The position numbers and the translations under genes are program-made. A stretch of 64,000 bases of DNA from an uncultured Bacteroidota bacterium (GTDB taxonomy: Bacteria > Bacteroidota > Bacteroidia > Flavobacteriales > Flavobacteriaceae), in the NCBI GenBank assembly GCA_903842575.1, contig CAIMMM010000154.1, positions 1-64,000 on the forward strand. The letters are read 5' to 3'. The first letter of the stretch is position 1. Every line of letters starts with the position of its first letter. The notes under the pieces were generated by a model, which saw only the letters and a program-made list of their open reading frames with translations, searched no databases and was not told the DNA's origin. This document shows positions 50,001-59,291 of this stretch, one piece after another.

Positions 50001-50209
50001 GAAAATGGGTTTATAACTTGATGAGTGTTTTGGCATTCTATTCGATACTGATGACCTATTTTGGAGTGAATTTTTACCTAACAGGATTGCATTCTTATGC
50101 TAGTGGAGATAAAGTGGTAACACCAGTTTTTGTTTATTATTCATTAGCATTTGTGGTGGTATTGGCAATTGTAGCTTATTTTAAATATAAAAAATATTTA
50201 AAGAATTAA
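47087..50209 (+). CDS. ResB/CcsA fused cytochrome c biogenesis protein
   Basis: 1040 aa; N-terminal ResB-like region, C-terminal CcsA with tryptophan-rich WWD-type motif [23 protein letters not shown]. Confidence 0.92.
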   Translation: [1040 protein letters not shown]

Positions 50210-50228
50210 GTTGTAAAAATTTAATTTT

Positions 50229-50810
50229 ATGAAAAAACTAATCCTATTGTCATTAAGTGTATTTCTATTATGGAATACAAACAGTCAATGTCAAACTTTC
50301 AAAAGTAAAACGAATACAACTATGGAAAAACAAACTATTTATCAGTTCAAAGTTAGAGATTTAGCAGGTAAAGAATTTGATTTTGCGACACTCAAAGAAA
50401 AAAAAATACTTGTTATCAACACAGCTTCAAAGTGTGGATTAACGCCACAATACAAAGATTTGGAGGCGATTTATGAGCAATACAAAGATAAAAGTTTTGT
50501 AATTGTAGGCTTTCCGGCTAATAATTTTGGGAAGCAGGAACCCGGAACCAATGAAGAAATTTCCACTTTTTGTGAAAGAAATTATGGTGTAACGTTTCCA
50601 ATGATGAGTAAAATTTCGGTAAAAGGAGCTGACATGGATGCGGTATATCAGTTTTTAACTCAAAAAAGTAAAAACGGTTTACAGGATAGTGAAGTGGAAT
50701 GGAATTTTCAAAAATACTTAATCAATGAAAAAGGAGAACTGGAAAAAGTAATCGCTCCCCAAATTTTACCAACAGATGAATCGATAGTAGGTTGGATAAA
50801 AGGGAAGTAA
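50229..50810 (+). CDS. Glutathione peroxidase-family thiol peroxidase
   Basis: VINTASKCGLTPQYKDLE; GFPANNFGKQEPG; VEWNFQKYLI. Confidence 0.92.
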   Translation: MKKLILLSLSVFLLWNTNSQCQTFKSKTNTTMEKQTIYQFKVRDLAGKEFDFATLKEKKILVINTASKCGLTPQYKDLEAIYEQYKDKSFVIVGFPANNFGKQEPGTNEEISTFCERNYGVTFPMMSKISVKGADMDAVYQFLTQKSKNGLQDSEVEWNFQKYLINEKGELEKVIAPQILPTDESIVGWIKGK

Positions 50811-50830
50811 TTTCTAGTATCGTGATATAT

Positions 50831-50862
50831 AAAAAACCTGATGAATTTCATCAGGTTTTTTT
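50831..50862. terminator. Intrinsic terminator
   Basis: AAAAAACCTGATGAATTTCATCAGGTTTTTT. Confidence 0.9.
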
Positions 50863-50871
50863 ACGCAATAA

Positions 50872-51168
50872 TTATAGATAGCTGAGCCACCATTTTTCTT
50901 TATGATTCATTTTATAAGTATCGAATTTTTTGCACAAAGGATAGGTGCGTGCTATAATTCCAATCCATATTAAAAATACTAAGGATAATCTACAACCGTA
51001 TCCTTTTAATTCTGGAATTTTACCTACCCAAAATGGCAATAACATATTGTGCCATCCGCAGTCGAATAATTGCGCCATTAATATTTCTTCCAAGTGAATG
51101 AAATAAATATGAATGATATAAAAGAAAAAAGGAACAAAATTCGGGAAATTAAACCAAGAAATAATAGG
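50872..51168 (-). pseudogene. C-terminal remnant of DUF1624/heparan-alpha-glucosaminide N-acetyltransferase-like membrane protein
   Basis: In-frame translation after a TAA: PIISWFNFPNFVPFFFYIIHIYFIHLEEILMAQLF...RTYPLCKKFDTYKMNHKEKWWLSYL; ending resembles the family C-terminus; no upstream continuation. Confidence 0.6.
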
Positions 51169-51374
51169 TTATCTTTTCAAATGCAGCAATTAATAATTAA
51201 ACACCAAATTGCAGATTATAAAGTTTTTCATGTTCGATATCGATAATTTTATCGACAAACGTCACTGCTGACGTGATTTAAAGAGTTTTTATCCCTTTAA
51301 ACGATTTTCTTGTTATAACACAATTAATGTCATTAGTTTTGAATTGGATTATTAGATACCACAATACGATTATG

Positions 51375-51749
51375 ATGAAAAATATTTTCAACCCAGTTTA
51401 CAGACAAGACTATTTAGAAGGTTATTCAGTTGGATTAAATCCATATAGTAAAGAAATTGACTATCAAAATGACGCCTATAATTCCGGTTTTTTTCAAGCT
51501 AGATTAGATTACGAAAGCAAGAATGGCAAAATCATTAATGGAATCCCCCAACTAATAGTTACCAATAAAGTTTTGGAAGATTTTCTTTTGGCAGGTATGC
51601 TCGGCATGAGCATCAATGCGGATGGTTATTCTGCTTTTCAAATTGAAGAGATTCTAAAATGGTATCAGAGTGGGGTGGAGAAATATGATCCAAATCAAAG
51701 TCTCTATCTTTTAGACATTTTAGAACAAAACGGAATAGAAATAGTTTAA
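51375..51749 (+). CDS. Hypothetical protein
   Basis: ORF MKNIFNPVYRQDYLEGYSVGLNP...; flanked by own terminator. Confidence 0.5.
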   Translation: MKNIFNPVYRQDYLEGYSVGLNPYSKEIDYQNDAYNSGFFQARLDYESKNGKIINGIPQLIVTNKVLEDFLLAGMLGMSINADGYSAFQIEEILKWYQSGVEKYDPNQSLYLLDILEQNGIEIV

Positions 51750-51769
51750 TAAATTCAATTAAAAAACGA

Positions 51770-51802
51770 AAAACCTGATGAATTAACTCATCAGGTTTTT
51801 TA
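51770..51802. terminator. Intrinsic terminator
   Basis: AAACCTGATGA-ATTAAC-TCATCAGGTTTTTT. Confidence 0.88.
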
Positions 51803-52297
51803 TTTCAAAAATAACTGCATAATAACCGAATGCAGCCAACGGTCAAACTTATATCCCGATTCTTTAATTATACCGACAGTTTTAAAACCAAACTTTTCAT
51901 GAAATGTCACACTGCCTTGATTTTCGGAATCGATAATAGCTATCATAGTGTGTAGTTTTTGTTCTTTGGCTAATGCTATTAGCTTTTCTATCAATAATTT
52001 CCCAATTCCTTTGCCTTGAATATCATTCGCTACATAAACCGAATGTTCTACTGTAAACCGATAAGCATCCCGAAACCTAAATTCACTATAATAGCCAAAA
52101 CCAACAACCGTTTTATCGCATACAGCTACTATGATAGGAAATCCTTTTTTAAGTTTTTCATCAAAAATTGCTGTTTGTTGTTCCAGACTTCTAGGATGAT
52201 AATCATATAATGCCGAAGAGTTGATAATATTATAATTAATAATCTCCAAAATTGGTTGTGAGTCTTCTGTAGTATAAGGTCTAATTTCTATTGTCAT
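51800..52297 (-). CDS. GNAT N-acetyltransferase (phosphinothricin acetyltransferase-like)
   Basis: EHSVYVANDIQGKGIGKLLIEKLI; FHEKFGFKTVGI. Confidence 0.88.
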   Translation of the reverse strand: MTIEIRPYTTEDSQPILEIINYNIINSSALYDYHPRSLEQQTAIFDEKLKKGFPIIVAVCDKTVVGFGYYSEFRFRDAYRFTVEHSVYVANDIQGKGIGKLLIEKLIALAKEQKLHTMIAIIDSENQGSVTFHEKFGFKTVGIIKESGYKFDRWLHSVIMQLFLK

Positions 52298-52374
52298 TAA
52301 AGGATAAATTAAAAGGTAAATGTAAAAAAAACCTATGAACCTTTGTATATTTGTTTTTCTGAAATTAAAAATTA

Positions 52375-54036
52375 ATGATTTTTCCCAAAATACCTTTAGC
52401 GCAGAGTATTATTGAAATTTGCAATGCCAAAGGGGTACATAATATCGTTATTTCTCCAGGATCAAGAAATGCTCCCTTGATTATTGGATTTACCAATAAT
52501 CCAAAATTCACATGTTACAGTATTGCCGATGAGCGTTGCGCTGCTTTTTTTGCTTTAGGAATTGCACAACAAATGCAAAAACCTGTGGCTGTGGTTTGTA
52601 CTTCAGGTTCCGCTTTATTAAATTATTATCCTGCTTTTGCTGAAGCTTTTTATAGTCAAATACCATTAATTGTTATTTCAGCGGATCGCCCAATTGATAA
52701 AATTGATATTGGTGATGGGCAAACCATTCGTCAGGAAAATGTATTTGCAAATCACTCCTTATATAATGTCAATTTGCATGAAGATGCATCTGAAGAAAAT
52801 GATGTATATATTAACGAAGCTATTAATGTGGCTATTTTCCGAAAAGGTCCCGTACATATTAACGCTCCTTTTGAAGAACCATTGTATGAAATCGCAAAAA
52901 ATAAGACGGTAGATATTAATATTACTAGTTTGTTTAAAGCTCATAGGATGTTGGATGTAGAGGATTTAATTGCTTTTACAACGCTCTGGAATCATAGTAA
53001 AAAAATATTAATTCTAATTGGTGAAAATAAACCCAATTCAATAGAACAAAGATGGATGGATAAATTAGCAACTTATCCATCAGTGGTTGTTATGACTGAA
53101 TCGACATCCAACTTGCATCATCCAAATTTTATTACTAATATCGACACATTAATTACGCCGTTTTCGCAAAAGGAATTTTTGAAATTGCAACCGAGAATTC
53201 TTATCACTTTTGGTGGAATGATTGTTTCAAAAAGAATCAAAGCATTTCTTCGAAAACACAAACCAAAACACCATTGGCATATTGACGAGCATAGAGCTTA
53301 TGATACTTTTGGCATATTAACCAAACATTTTCATGTAACCCCAAACCAGTTTTTTAAGCAATTTTTGCCTTTTGCTAAAGCTAATCCAAGCGATTATGCT
53401 CCTTATTTTAAATCTGTTATATTATTACGAAAAGAAAAGCATAAACAATATGTGGCAAAGAGTCCTTTTTCCGATTTAAAAGTATTTGAAAAAGTATTGC
53501 CAAGTTTGCCTGAAAATTCCCAACTGCAAATCAGTAATAGTTCCGCCATTCGCTATGCCCAATTATTTGATATCCCTACGTCGATAGAAGTATTTTGTAA
53601 TAGAGGCACTAGCGGTATAGATGGAAGTACATCAACTGCTATTGGTGCAGCAGTAGGTAGTAAAAAGCCAACGGTTTTAATTACAGGTGATATTGGTTTT
53701 TTATACGATAGCAATGCGCTTTGGAATAATTACATTCCCAAAAACTTCAAAATTATTTTGATCAATAATGGCGGCGGCGGTATTTTTAGAATTCTGCCTG
53801 GTCATCAAGAAACTGAGACGTTTAACACCTTTTTTGAAACCTCTCATTGCCTAACAGCCGAACATTTAGCAAAGATGTATCAACTAGATTATTTCACTGC
53901 CAGCGATGAAAAAACATTGGACAAAGGGTTAAAAAGTTTGTACAGTCAGAACGAAAAACCTGTTATTTTGGAAGTGTTCACTCCAACACGGGATAATGAT
54001 AAAATTTTGAATCAGTATTTTAAGGAGTTGGTCTAA
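52375..54036 (+). CDS. menD: 2-succinyl-5-enolpyruvyl-6-hydroxy-3-cyclohexene-1-carboxylate synthase
   Basis: NIVISPGSRNAPLI; VCTSGSALLNYYPAFAEA; NRGTSGIDGSTSTAIG. Confidence 0.93.
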   Translation: MIFPKIPLAQSIIEICNAKGVHNIVISPGSRNAPLIIGFTNNPKFTCYSIADERCAAFFALGIAQQMQKPVAVVCTSGSALLNYYPAFAEAFYSQIPLIVISADRPIDKIDIGDGQTIRQENVFANHSLYNVNLHEDASEENDVYINEAINVAIFRKGPVHINAPFEEPLYEIAKNKTVDINITSLFKAHRMLDVEDLIAFTTLWNHSKKILILIGENKPNSIEQRWMDKLATYPSVVVMTESTSNLHHPNFITNIDTLITPFSQKEFLKLQPRILITFGGMIVSKRIKAFLRKHKPKHHWHIDEHRAYDTFGILTKHFHVTPNQFFKQFLPFAKANPSDYAPYFKSVILLRKEKHKQYVAKSPFSDLKVFEKVLPSLPENSQLQISNSSAIRYAQLFDIPTSIEVFCNRGTSGIDGSTSTAIGAAVGSKKPTVLITGDIGFLYDSNALWNNYIPKNFKIILINNGGGGIFRILPGHQETETFNTFFETSHCLTAEHLAKMYQLDYFTASDEKTLDKGLKSLYSQNEKPVILEVFTPTRDNDKILNQYFKELV

Positions 54037-54040
54037 AAAC

Positions 54041-54667
54041 TTATTTCGTTTTCAAAATATACACTTTATGCAACAAATCCAGTTTTGGGAACCTCTTTAA
54101 AAAAGCGGCTCTATTGGGAGAAAGTGTATCATAGGGATCCATGGTTTCATTGCTATAGCCGCCATACAAAGATTCGACCACTTCCATACCTTTTATCACT
54201 TTGCCAAAGGCAGGAAAGCCTCTCACTTTATTATAATTTACAGTGTCGAGTCGTTGGTTGTCATTTAAATTAATGAACAAATCATTGCCTCTGGTTTCCT
54301 CACCAGCTCTAGCATAACTCAAAGCGCCTTTCAAATTACTCATTTTTACTTTTTCATCGGCCACTTTAAATTTATCCCATTTGTGCGTTTGGATGGTGTC
54401 GCCATTTCCAAATTGCACTACAAAATTGGGAACCACTCTGTAGAAAATAGTATTGTCATAAAAATGATGCCTCACTAACTGGTAAAAACGATCTGCCGCT
54501 TTTGGTGAACCATCTCTTGTGATTTCAATATCAAAAGTGCCTTTGTTGGTTTCAAATCGGGTGATGAAATTTTCTGGTGCTTTTTCTTCTGTCCATTTGG
54601 TATTAAAAACTTCTTTGGAACACGAAAACAATGCAAGTGAAAGGACAAGTAAAACTATTTTTTTCAT
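54041..54667 (-). CDS. Cyclophilin-type peptidylprolyl isomerase lipoprotein
   Basis: FYDNTIFYRVVPNFVVQFGNGD; lipobox FSC; PAFGKVIKGMEVVE. Confidence 0.9.
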   Translation of the reverse strand: MKKIVLLVLSLALFSCSKEVFNTKWTEEKAPENFITRFETNKGTFDIEITRDGSPKAADRFYQLVRHHFYDNTIFYRVVPNFVVQFGNGDTIQTHKWDKFKVADEKVKMSNLKGALSYARAGEETRGNDLFINLNDNQRLDTVNYNKVRGFPAFGKVIKGMEVVESLYGGYSNETMDPYDTLSPNRAAFLKRFPKLDLLHKVYILKTK

Positions 54668-54872
54668 GGAAATGTATTTTAGGAGTATCAAATATATCGA
54701 TTATTTTCTTTCTCCTAATCTTTTGATTCAACATTTCATAATACTTTAAGTTGTCAGTATAAAATAGAGTTGTTTAGGCTAACCCTAAGAGAAAGTTTCC
54801 AAAATTAGGGTAGGGTTTTTTGCTTTAAACCTGTATATATAGTATCAACAAAATCTTTAATAATTGTGAATT

Positions 54873-55079
54873 ATGAGCAGATTGATATATGATTACACGA
54901 AAAGCGTTTTAGAAAGCGTTAGTTTTAATGCGCAACTTTTTAAAAAAGAATTACGAAAAGCATTAAAAGCCTTATTGCCTTTTGAAATTGAAATGTTGAA
55001 AAATTGGCTGTCCTATTTTACTAGTAATAAACCGGATCTTAAAAACTGTTTAATAGAGTTAAATATAGTAGCATTTTAA
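54873..55079 (+). CDS. Small conserved protein of unknown function (paralog 3)
   Basis: LIYDYTKSVLESVSFNAQLFKKELRKALKALLPFEIEMLKNWLSYFTSNKPDLKNCL; paralog of the 1912 and 2319 ORFs. Confidence 0.75.
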   Translation: MSRLIYDYTKSVLESVSFNAQLFKKELRKALKALLPFEIEMLKNWLSYFTSNKPDLKNCLIELNIVAF

Positions 55080-55159
55080 TATAGATATTAAAATAAAACA
55101 ACCAAAAAAGTTAATAGAGTGCTGTTTCTATTAAAACCCCAATACAATCTTCATATTGA

Positions 55160-56905
55160 TTATTTTCTTTCCCCAATTTGTTGACGCCACATGGCATAAT
55201 ACAAACCTTTTTCCAGCAACAAATCGTCGTGTTTTCCTTGCTCGATTATTTTCCCCTGCTCCAATACATAAATCGTATCCGCATGCATTATCGTTGATAA
55301 ACGATGGGCAATCAAAACGGTAATTCTGTTTTTATCCGAAATATTCCGAATAGTCGTATTAATTTCTTCCTCGGTTATTGAATCCAATGCTGAGGTGGCT
55401 TCATCAAAAATTAAGAGATTTGGATTTCTCAATATGGCACGGGCAATGGACAACAGTTGTTTTTCTCCACCGGAAACTTTTATACCGCCTTCGCCAATCG
55501 TGGAATTTAATCCGTCTGAAGCACGGTGTAATAAGGTTCCGCAACTTGCTCTTTTCAGCACATCATATAATTCTTCGTCAGTAGCATCAGGTTTTACAAA
55601 GAGTAAATTCTCTCTAATTGTTCCCGAAAACAACTGCGCATCTTGCGTTACAAATCCCAATTGTTGTCGTAAATCCACCAAATCCACTTCGGTAGAATTA
55701 ATGGAATTGTACAACACTTCACCAATAGCTGGTGGATATAGACCTACTAATAGTTTGACTAAAGTAGTTTTTCCAGAGCCGGAAGGTCCTACGAACGCTA
55801 CGGTTTCTCCTTGTTTGATATAAAAATCTATATTTTCTACAGCTGGAAAACTGGCACTTTTATGTTTGAAACTGACATTGACGAAATGCAGGGAAGATAT
55901 GGTTCCAATATGTTTTGGACTCGTTGGACGAAATTCTGATTTGGCATTCAACAATGCTTCAAAATTTTCCATGGAAACTTTGGTTTCATTGCGAACGATG
56001 ATAAACGAACTCAATTCCTGTAGCGGTCCAAAAATAAAGAAGGTAAAAAACACCATGGTTAATAAATCGCCAACCAAAATTTTGTCACCAAATAAAAAAT
56101 AATACAAAGCAAAAACGACACATGTTCTTAAAAAATGAACCGTCGTTCCCTGAATAAAACTTAAACTACGAATGAATCGAATTTTTTGTAATTCGAGACT
56201 CAATATTTTTTGCGTATTGCTGTTGAGTCGTCCTTCTTCCTGTTGGGTTAAACCCAAACTTTTTACCAATTCAATATTTCGTAAACTTTCGGTAGTAGAA
56301 CCTGCCAATGCATTGGTTTGTGTGACAATACTTCTGGAAATCACTTTAATTCGTTTGCCTAAAAATGAACTCAATACAGCAATGATGGGAGCAGAAATTA
56401 AAAAGATTAAGGCAATGCGATAATCAATTCGGGAGATGTAGGCAATTACAAAGATAAACCCAACGATGGTTTGAAATACCAAGGATATGGAAAGTGTAAT
56501 CAACTTTTCGGAATCGGTGCGCACTTTTTGTAATCGGCTCAAGGTTTCGCCACTGCGTTGGTCTTCAAAATCTTCATAAGGCAAATCCAATGATTTTTTG
56601 ATGCCATCTGTATACATATCGGCACCCGTTCTTTGAATGACAATATTGGTAAAATAATCCTGAAAATTTTTGGTTAATCTCGAAACCATTGAAGCGCCCA
56701 AAGAAAGCACCAGCCAAAAGCCAAGTGATTTTATAAATTCGGTTTCATGGCCTTTGTATTTGGCAATGCCAACACCACAATCTTGCATTAATTTACCAGT
56801 TATAACCGAATCCGAAAGGCTAAAACAAATGTTTATGGCTGCCATTATCAAGGCAATTAATAATAAAAATTTGTGTTTTTTTAAATAGAAATAAAGTAGT
56901 TTCAT
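55160..56905 (-). CDS. ABC transporter ATP-binding/permease protein
   Basis: Walker A GPSGSGKTTL; signature VSGGEKQLLSIARAIL; N-terminal TM domain. Confidence 0.92.
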   Translation of the reverse strand: MKLLYFYLKKHKFLLLIALIMAAINICFSLSDSVITGKLMQDCGVGIAKYKGHETEFIKSLGFWLVLSLGASMVSRLTKNFQDYFTNIVIQRTGADMYTDGIKKSLDLPYEDFEDQRSGETLSRLQKVRTDSEKLITLSISLVFQTIVGFIFVIAYISRIDYRIALIFLISAPIIAVLSSFLGKRIKVISRSIVTQTNALAGSTTESLRNIELVKSLGLTQQEEGRLNSNTQKILSLELQKIRFIRSLSFIQGTTVHFLRTCVVFALYYFLFGDKILVGDLLTMVFFTFFIFGPLQELSSFIIVRNETKVSMENFEALLNAKSEFRPTSPKHIGTISSLHFVNVSFKHKSASFPAVENIDFYIKQGETVAFVGPSGSGKTTLVKLLVGLYPPAIGEVLYNSINSTEVDLVDLRQQLGFVTQDAQLFSGTIRENLLFVKPDATDEELYDVLKRASCGTLLHRASDGLNSTIGEGGIKVSGGEKQLLSIARAILRNPNLLIFDEATSALDSITEEEINTTIRNISDKNRITVLIAHRLSTIMHADTIYVLEQGKIIEQGKHDDLLLEKGLYYAMWRQQIGERK

Positions 56906-57045
56906 AGAAAAAATTGGCGGACTAGTTGTTAAGTTTTTCTAGTCTTACTTTGATCTACAAAAATAAGAATATAATAACTTAACTGAATGACAAGAGTGAT
57001 TAGATTTTTAGTAACTGTTATAGTAAATAGTTATGATGCTTCAAA

Positions 57046-58338
57046 TTATTCTTCCAGAAAAGTTTTTAAATCCTCATAGGTTTTAATCTTAACACTCACT
57101 TTCTCTTTGTTCATAACACTTTCAATTTGTGTTGGAATGGGAAGTCGTATGTTTAAAGCAGGTTCAACGGAGTCTAAAAATTTAATGGGATGTGCTGTTT
57201 CTAGAAAAATTCCAATGCAGTTTTCCTGCTTTTGCATTTCTTTTTTCAACCCTAAATAACCCACAGCGCCATGAGGTTCGGCGATGTATTTTGTAGTATT
57301 GTAAATTGTTTTGATAGCATCAAAAGTTTGAGCATCGGTGAAACTGTAAGAAGAAAAATCTTTTTTAAATTCCGTCAAATCATTGTTGTACATTTCCTGA
57401 ATACGGATAAAATTACTCGGATTTCCAACATCCATCGCGTTGGAAATAGTGGCAATGGAAGGTTTTGGATTGTATTTCCCTTCCACTAAAAACTGAGGAA
57501 CGGTATCGTTTACATTGGTGGCAGCTACAAAATGCTTTATGGGTAAACCCAATTTTTTAGCTAAAATTCCAGCGCAAATATTCCCGAAATTACCACTAGG
57601 GCAAGAGAAAATTAAAGGTTTGTCGAGTGATTTCAATTGTTTGTAGGCAAAAAAGAAATAAAACATTTGTGGCAACCATCGTGCAATATTGATGGAATTG
57701 GCAGAAGTTAGATTCTTATGTTGTAAATCTGGATCTAAAAATGCTTTTTTCACCATGTCTTGACAATCATCAAAAACACCATCCACTTCTAGCGCCTTGA
57801 TGTTTTGTCCCAAAGTAGTTAGTTGACGTTCTTGAATATCACTTACTTTTCCCGAAGGATATAATATAACTACATCAACACCAGCAACACCAAGGAATCC
57901 GCTTGCCACCGCACCACCTGTATCTCCAGAGGTTGCAACGAGTACTGTGTTTTTACTGTCCTTGTTGTCTTTGTTAAAATAAGCCAAACAACGCGACATA
58001 AATCGGCCCCCGACATCTTTAAAAGCCATGGTGGGTCCGTGATATAATTCTAATGCATAGATGTTTTCTTCCACTTTAATGGTTGGAAAATCAAAACACA
58101 GGGTTTCGGCAATGATTTGTTTTAAAGCTGATTTTTCAATTTCGTCACCAACAAATTGTTGAATTACTCGAAAAGCAATTTCCTCATAGGAGTACTTTTC
58201 AATATGCTGAAAAAAATCAGCGGGAATAGGGGTGATGCACTCCGGAAAATACAAACCTCTGTCAGGTGCTAATCCTTGTATTACCGCTTCCTTAAAAGAA
58301 ACTTTTGGAGCGTTATGGTTTAAACTGTAGTAATTCAT
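57046..58338 (-). CDS. thrC: Threonine synthase
   Basis: LYHGPTMAFKDVGGRF; VATSGDTGGAVASGF. Confidence 0.93.
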   Translation of the reverse strand: MNYYSLNHNAPKVSFKEAVIQGLAPDRGLYFPECITPIPADFFQHIEKYSYEEIAFRVIQQFVGDEIEKSALKQIIAETLCFDFPTIKVEENIYALELYHGPTMAFKDVGGRFMSRCLAYFNKDNKDSKNTVLVATSGDTGGAVASGFLGVAGVDVVILYPSGKVSDIQERQLTTLGQNIKALEVDGVFDDCQDMVKKAFLDPDLQHKNLTSANSINIARWLPQMFYFFFAYKQLKSLDKPLIFSCPSGNFGNICAGILAKKLGLPIKHFVAATNVNDTVPQFLVEGKYNPKPSIATISNAMDVGNPSNFIRIQEMYNNDLTEFKKDFSSYSFTDAQTFDAIKTIYNTTKYIAEPHGAVGYLGLKKEMQKQENCIGIFLETAHPIKFLDSVEPALNIRLPIPTQIESVMNKEKVSVKIKTYEDLKTFLEE

Positions 58339-58368
58339 TTTGTAGTCATTACGAGGCGTGAAGCAATC

Positions 58369-59289
58369 TTAAATCATTTTAACGCCTTCATTATTAATTT
58401 TGGAAACATGAATTTCATAGGGAATTCCAGTTTCGTTATAAATTTCACACATGGCGTTTGCAATCTTTTCAGCAGTTTCAATTCCTTTACTCAAGGCAAA
58501 AATAGAAGGGCCAGAACCCGAAATCCCTGAACCCAAGGCGCCATTTTTCATAGCAGCTTGCTTTACCAACTCGAATTTTGGTATGAACTTTCCGCGTAAA
58601 GGTTCTACAATCTCATCATGCAGACTTCTACCAATCAATTCATAATCGGAAGTGTATAGACCAGCAATTAATCCGCCCACATTTCCCCATTGTGTAATGG
58701 CACTTTTTAGAGTAATCATAGTTTGCAAAACGGCACGCATTTCGGAAGTTTTCAACTCTATTTGAGGATGAATTACTGTAGCATATAAATCTTTTGGACT
58801 TTCAATTTTTATTATGTCTAAAGGTGTACTGCTTCTAACCACCGTAAATCCGCCTAGTAAGCATGGTGCCACATTATCAGCATGTTCGCTTCCGCTTGCT
58901 AAGGCCTCACCTTTCATGGCAAAGGCCACCAATTCTTTTCGGGTAAAAGGCTTGCCCAATAACTCATTAATTCCAAAGACTACTCCAGCGGCACTTGCCG
59001 AACTGCTTCCAATACCACTTCCTGCTTTTATTTTTTTATAAATTTCAATATCAAATCCGAAGTCTGAATCAATTGCATTAAGTAAAGCCAATGCTGCCAC
59101 TCCTGCTACATTTTTCTCAATTTCCAAAGGCAAATCCGCACCCACAATTTTGGTAATACGGATTCCTTTAGTATTGGATTTTTTGATAATCATTTCGTCA
59201 CCTACATTTTCCAAACACGTTCCCAGGACATCAAATCCGCAGGACAGATTGGCGATAGTTGCCGGACAAAAGATTTTAATTTCGTTCAT
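58369..59289 (-). CDS. thrB: Homoserine kinase
   Basis: GHMP motif IKAGSGIGSSSASAAGVVFGINEL; GALGSGISGSGPSIFAL. Confidence 0.93.
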   Translation of the reverse strand: MNEIKIFCPATIANLSCGFDVLGTCLENVGDEMIIKKSNTKGIRITKIVGADLPLEIEKNVAGVAALALLNAIDSDFGFDIEIYKKIKAGSGIGSSSASAAGVVFGINELLGKPFTRKELVAFAMKGEALASGSEHADNVAPCLLGGFTVVRSSTPLDIIKIESPKDLYATVIHPQIELKTSEMRAVLQTMITLKSAITQWGNVGGLIAGLYTSDYELIGRSLHDEIVEPLRGKFIPKFELVKQAAMKNGALGSGISGSGPSIFALSKGIETAEKIANAMCEIYNETGIPYEIHVSKINNEGVKMI

Positions 59290-59291
59290 AA

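Noticed and set aside
28564-54036. menF and menD separated by ~23 kb as evidence of rearrangement
   Set aside because: Dispersed men genes are common in Bacteroidota; this cannot be interpreted without comparative synteny.
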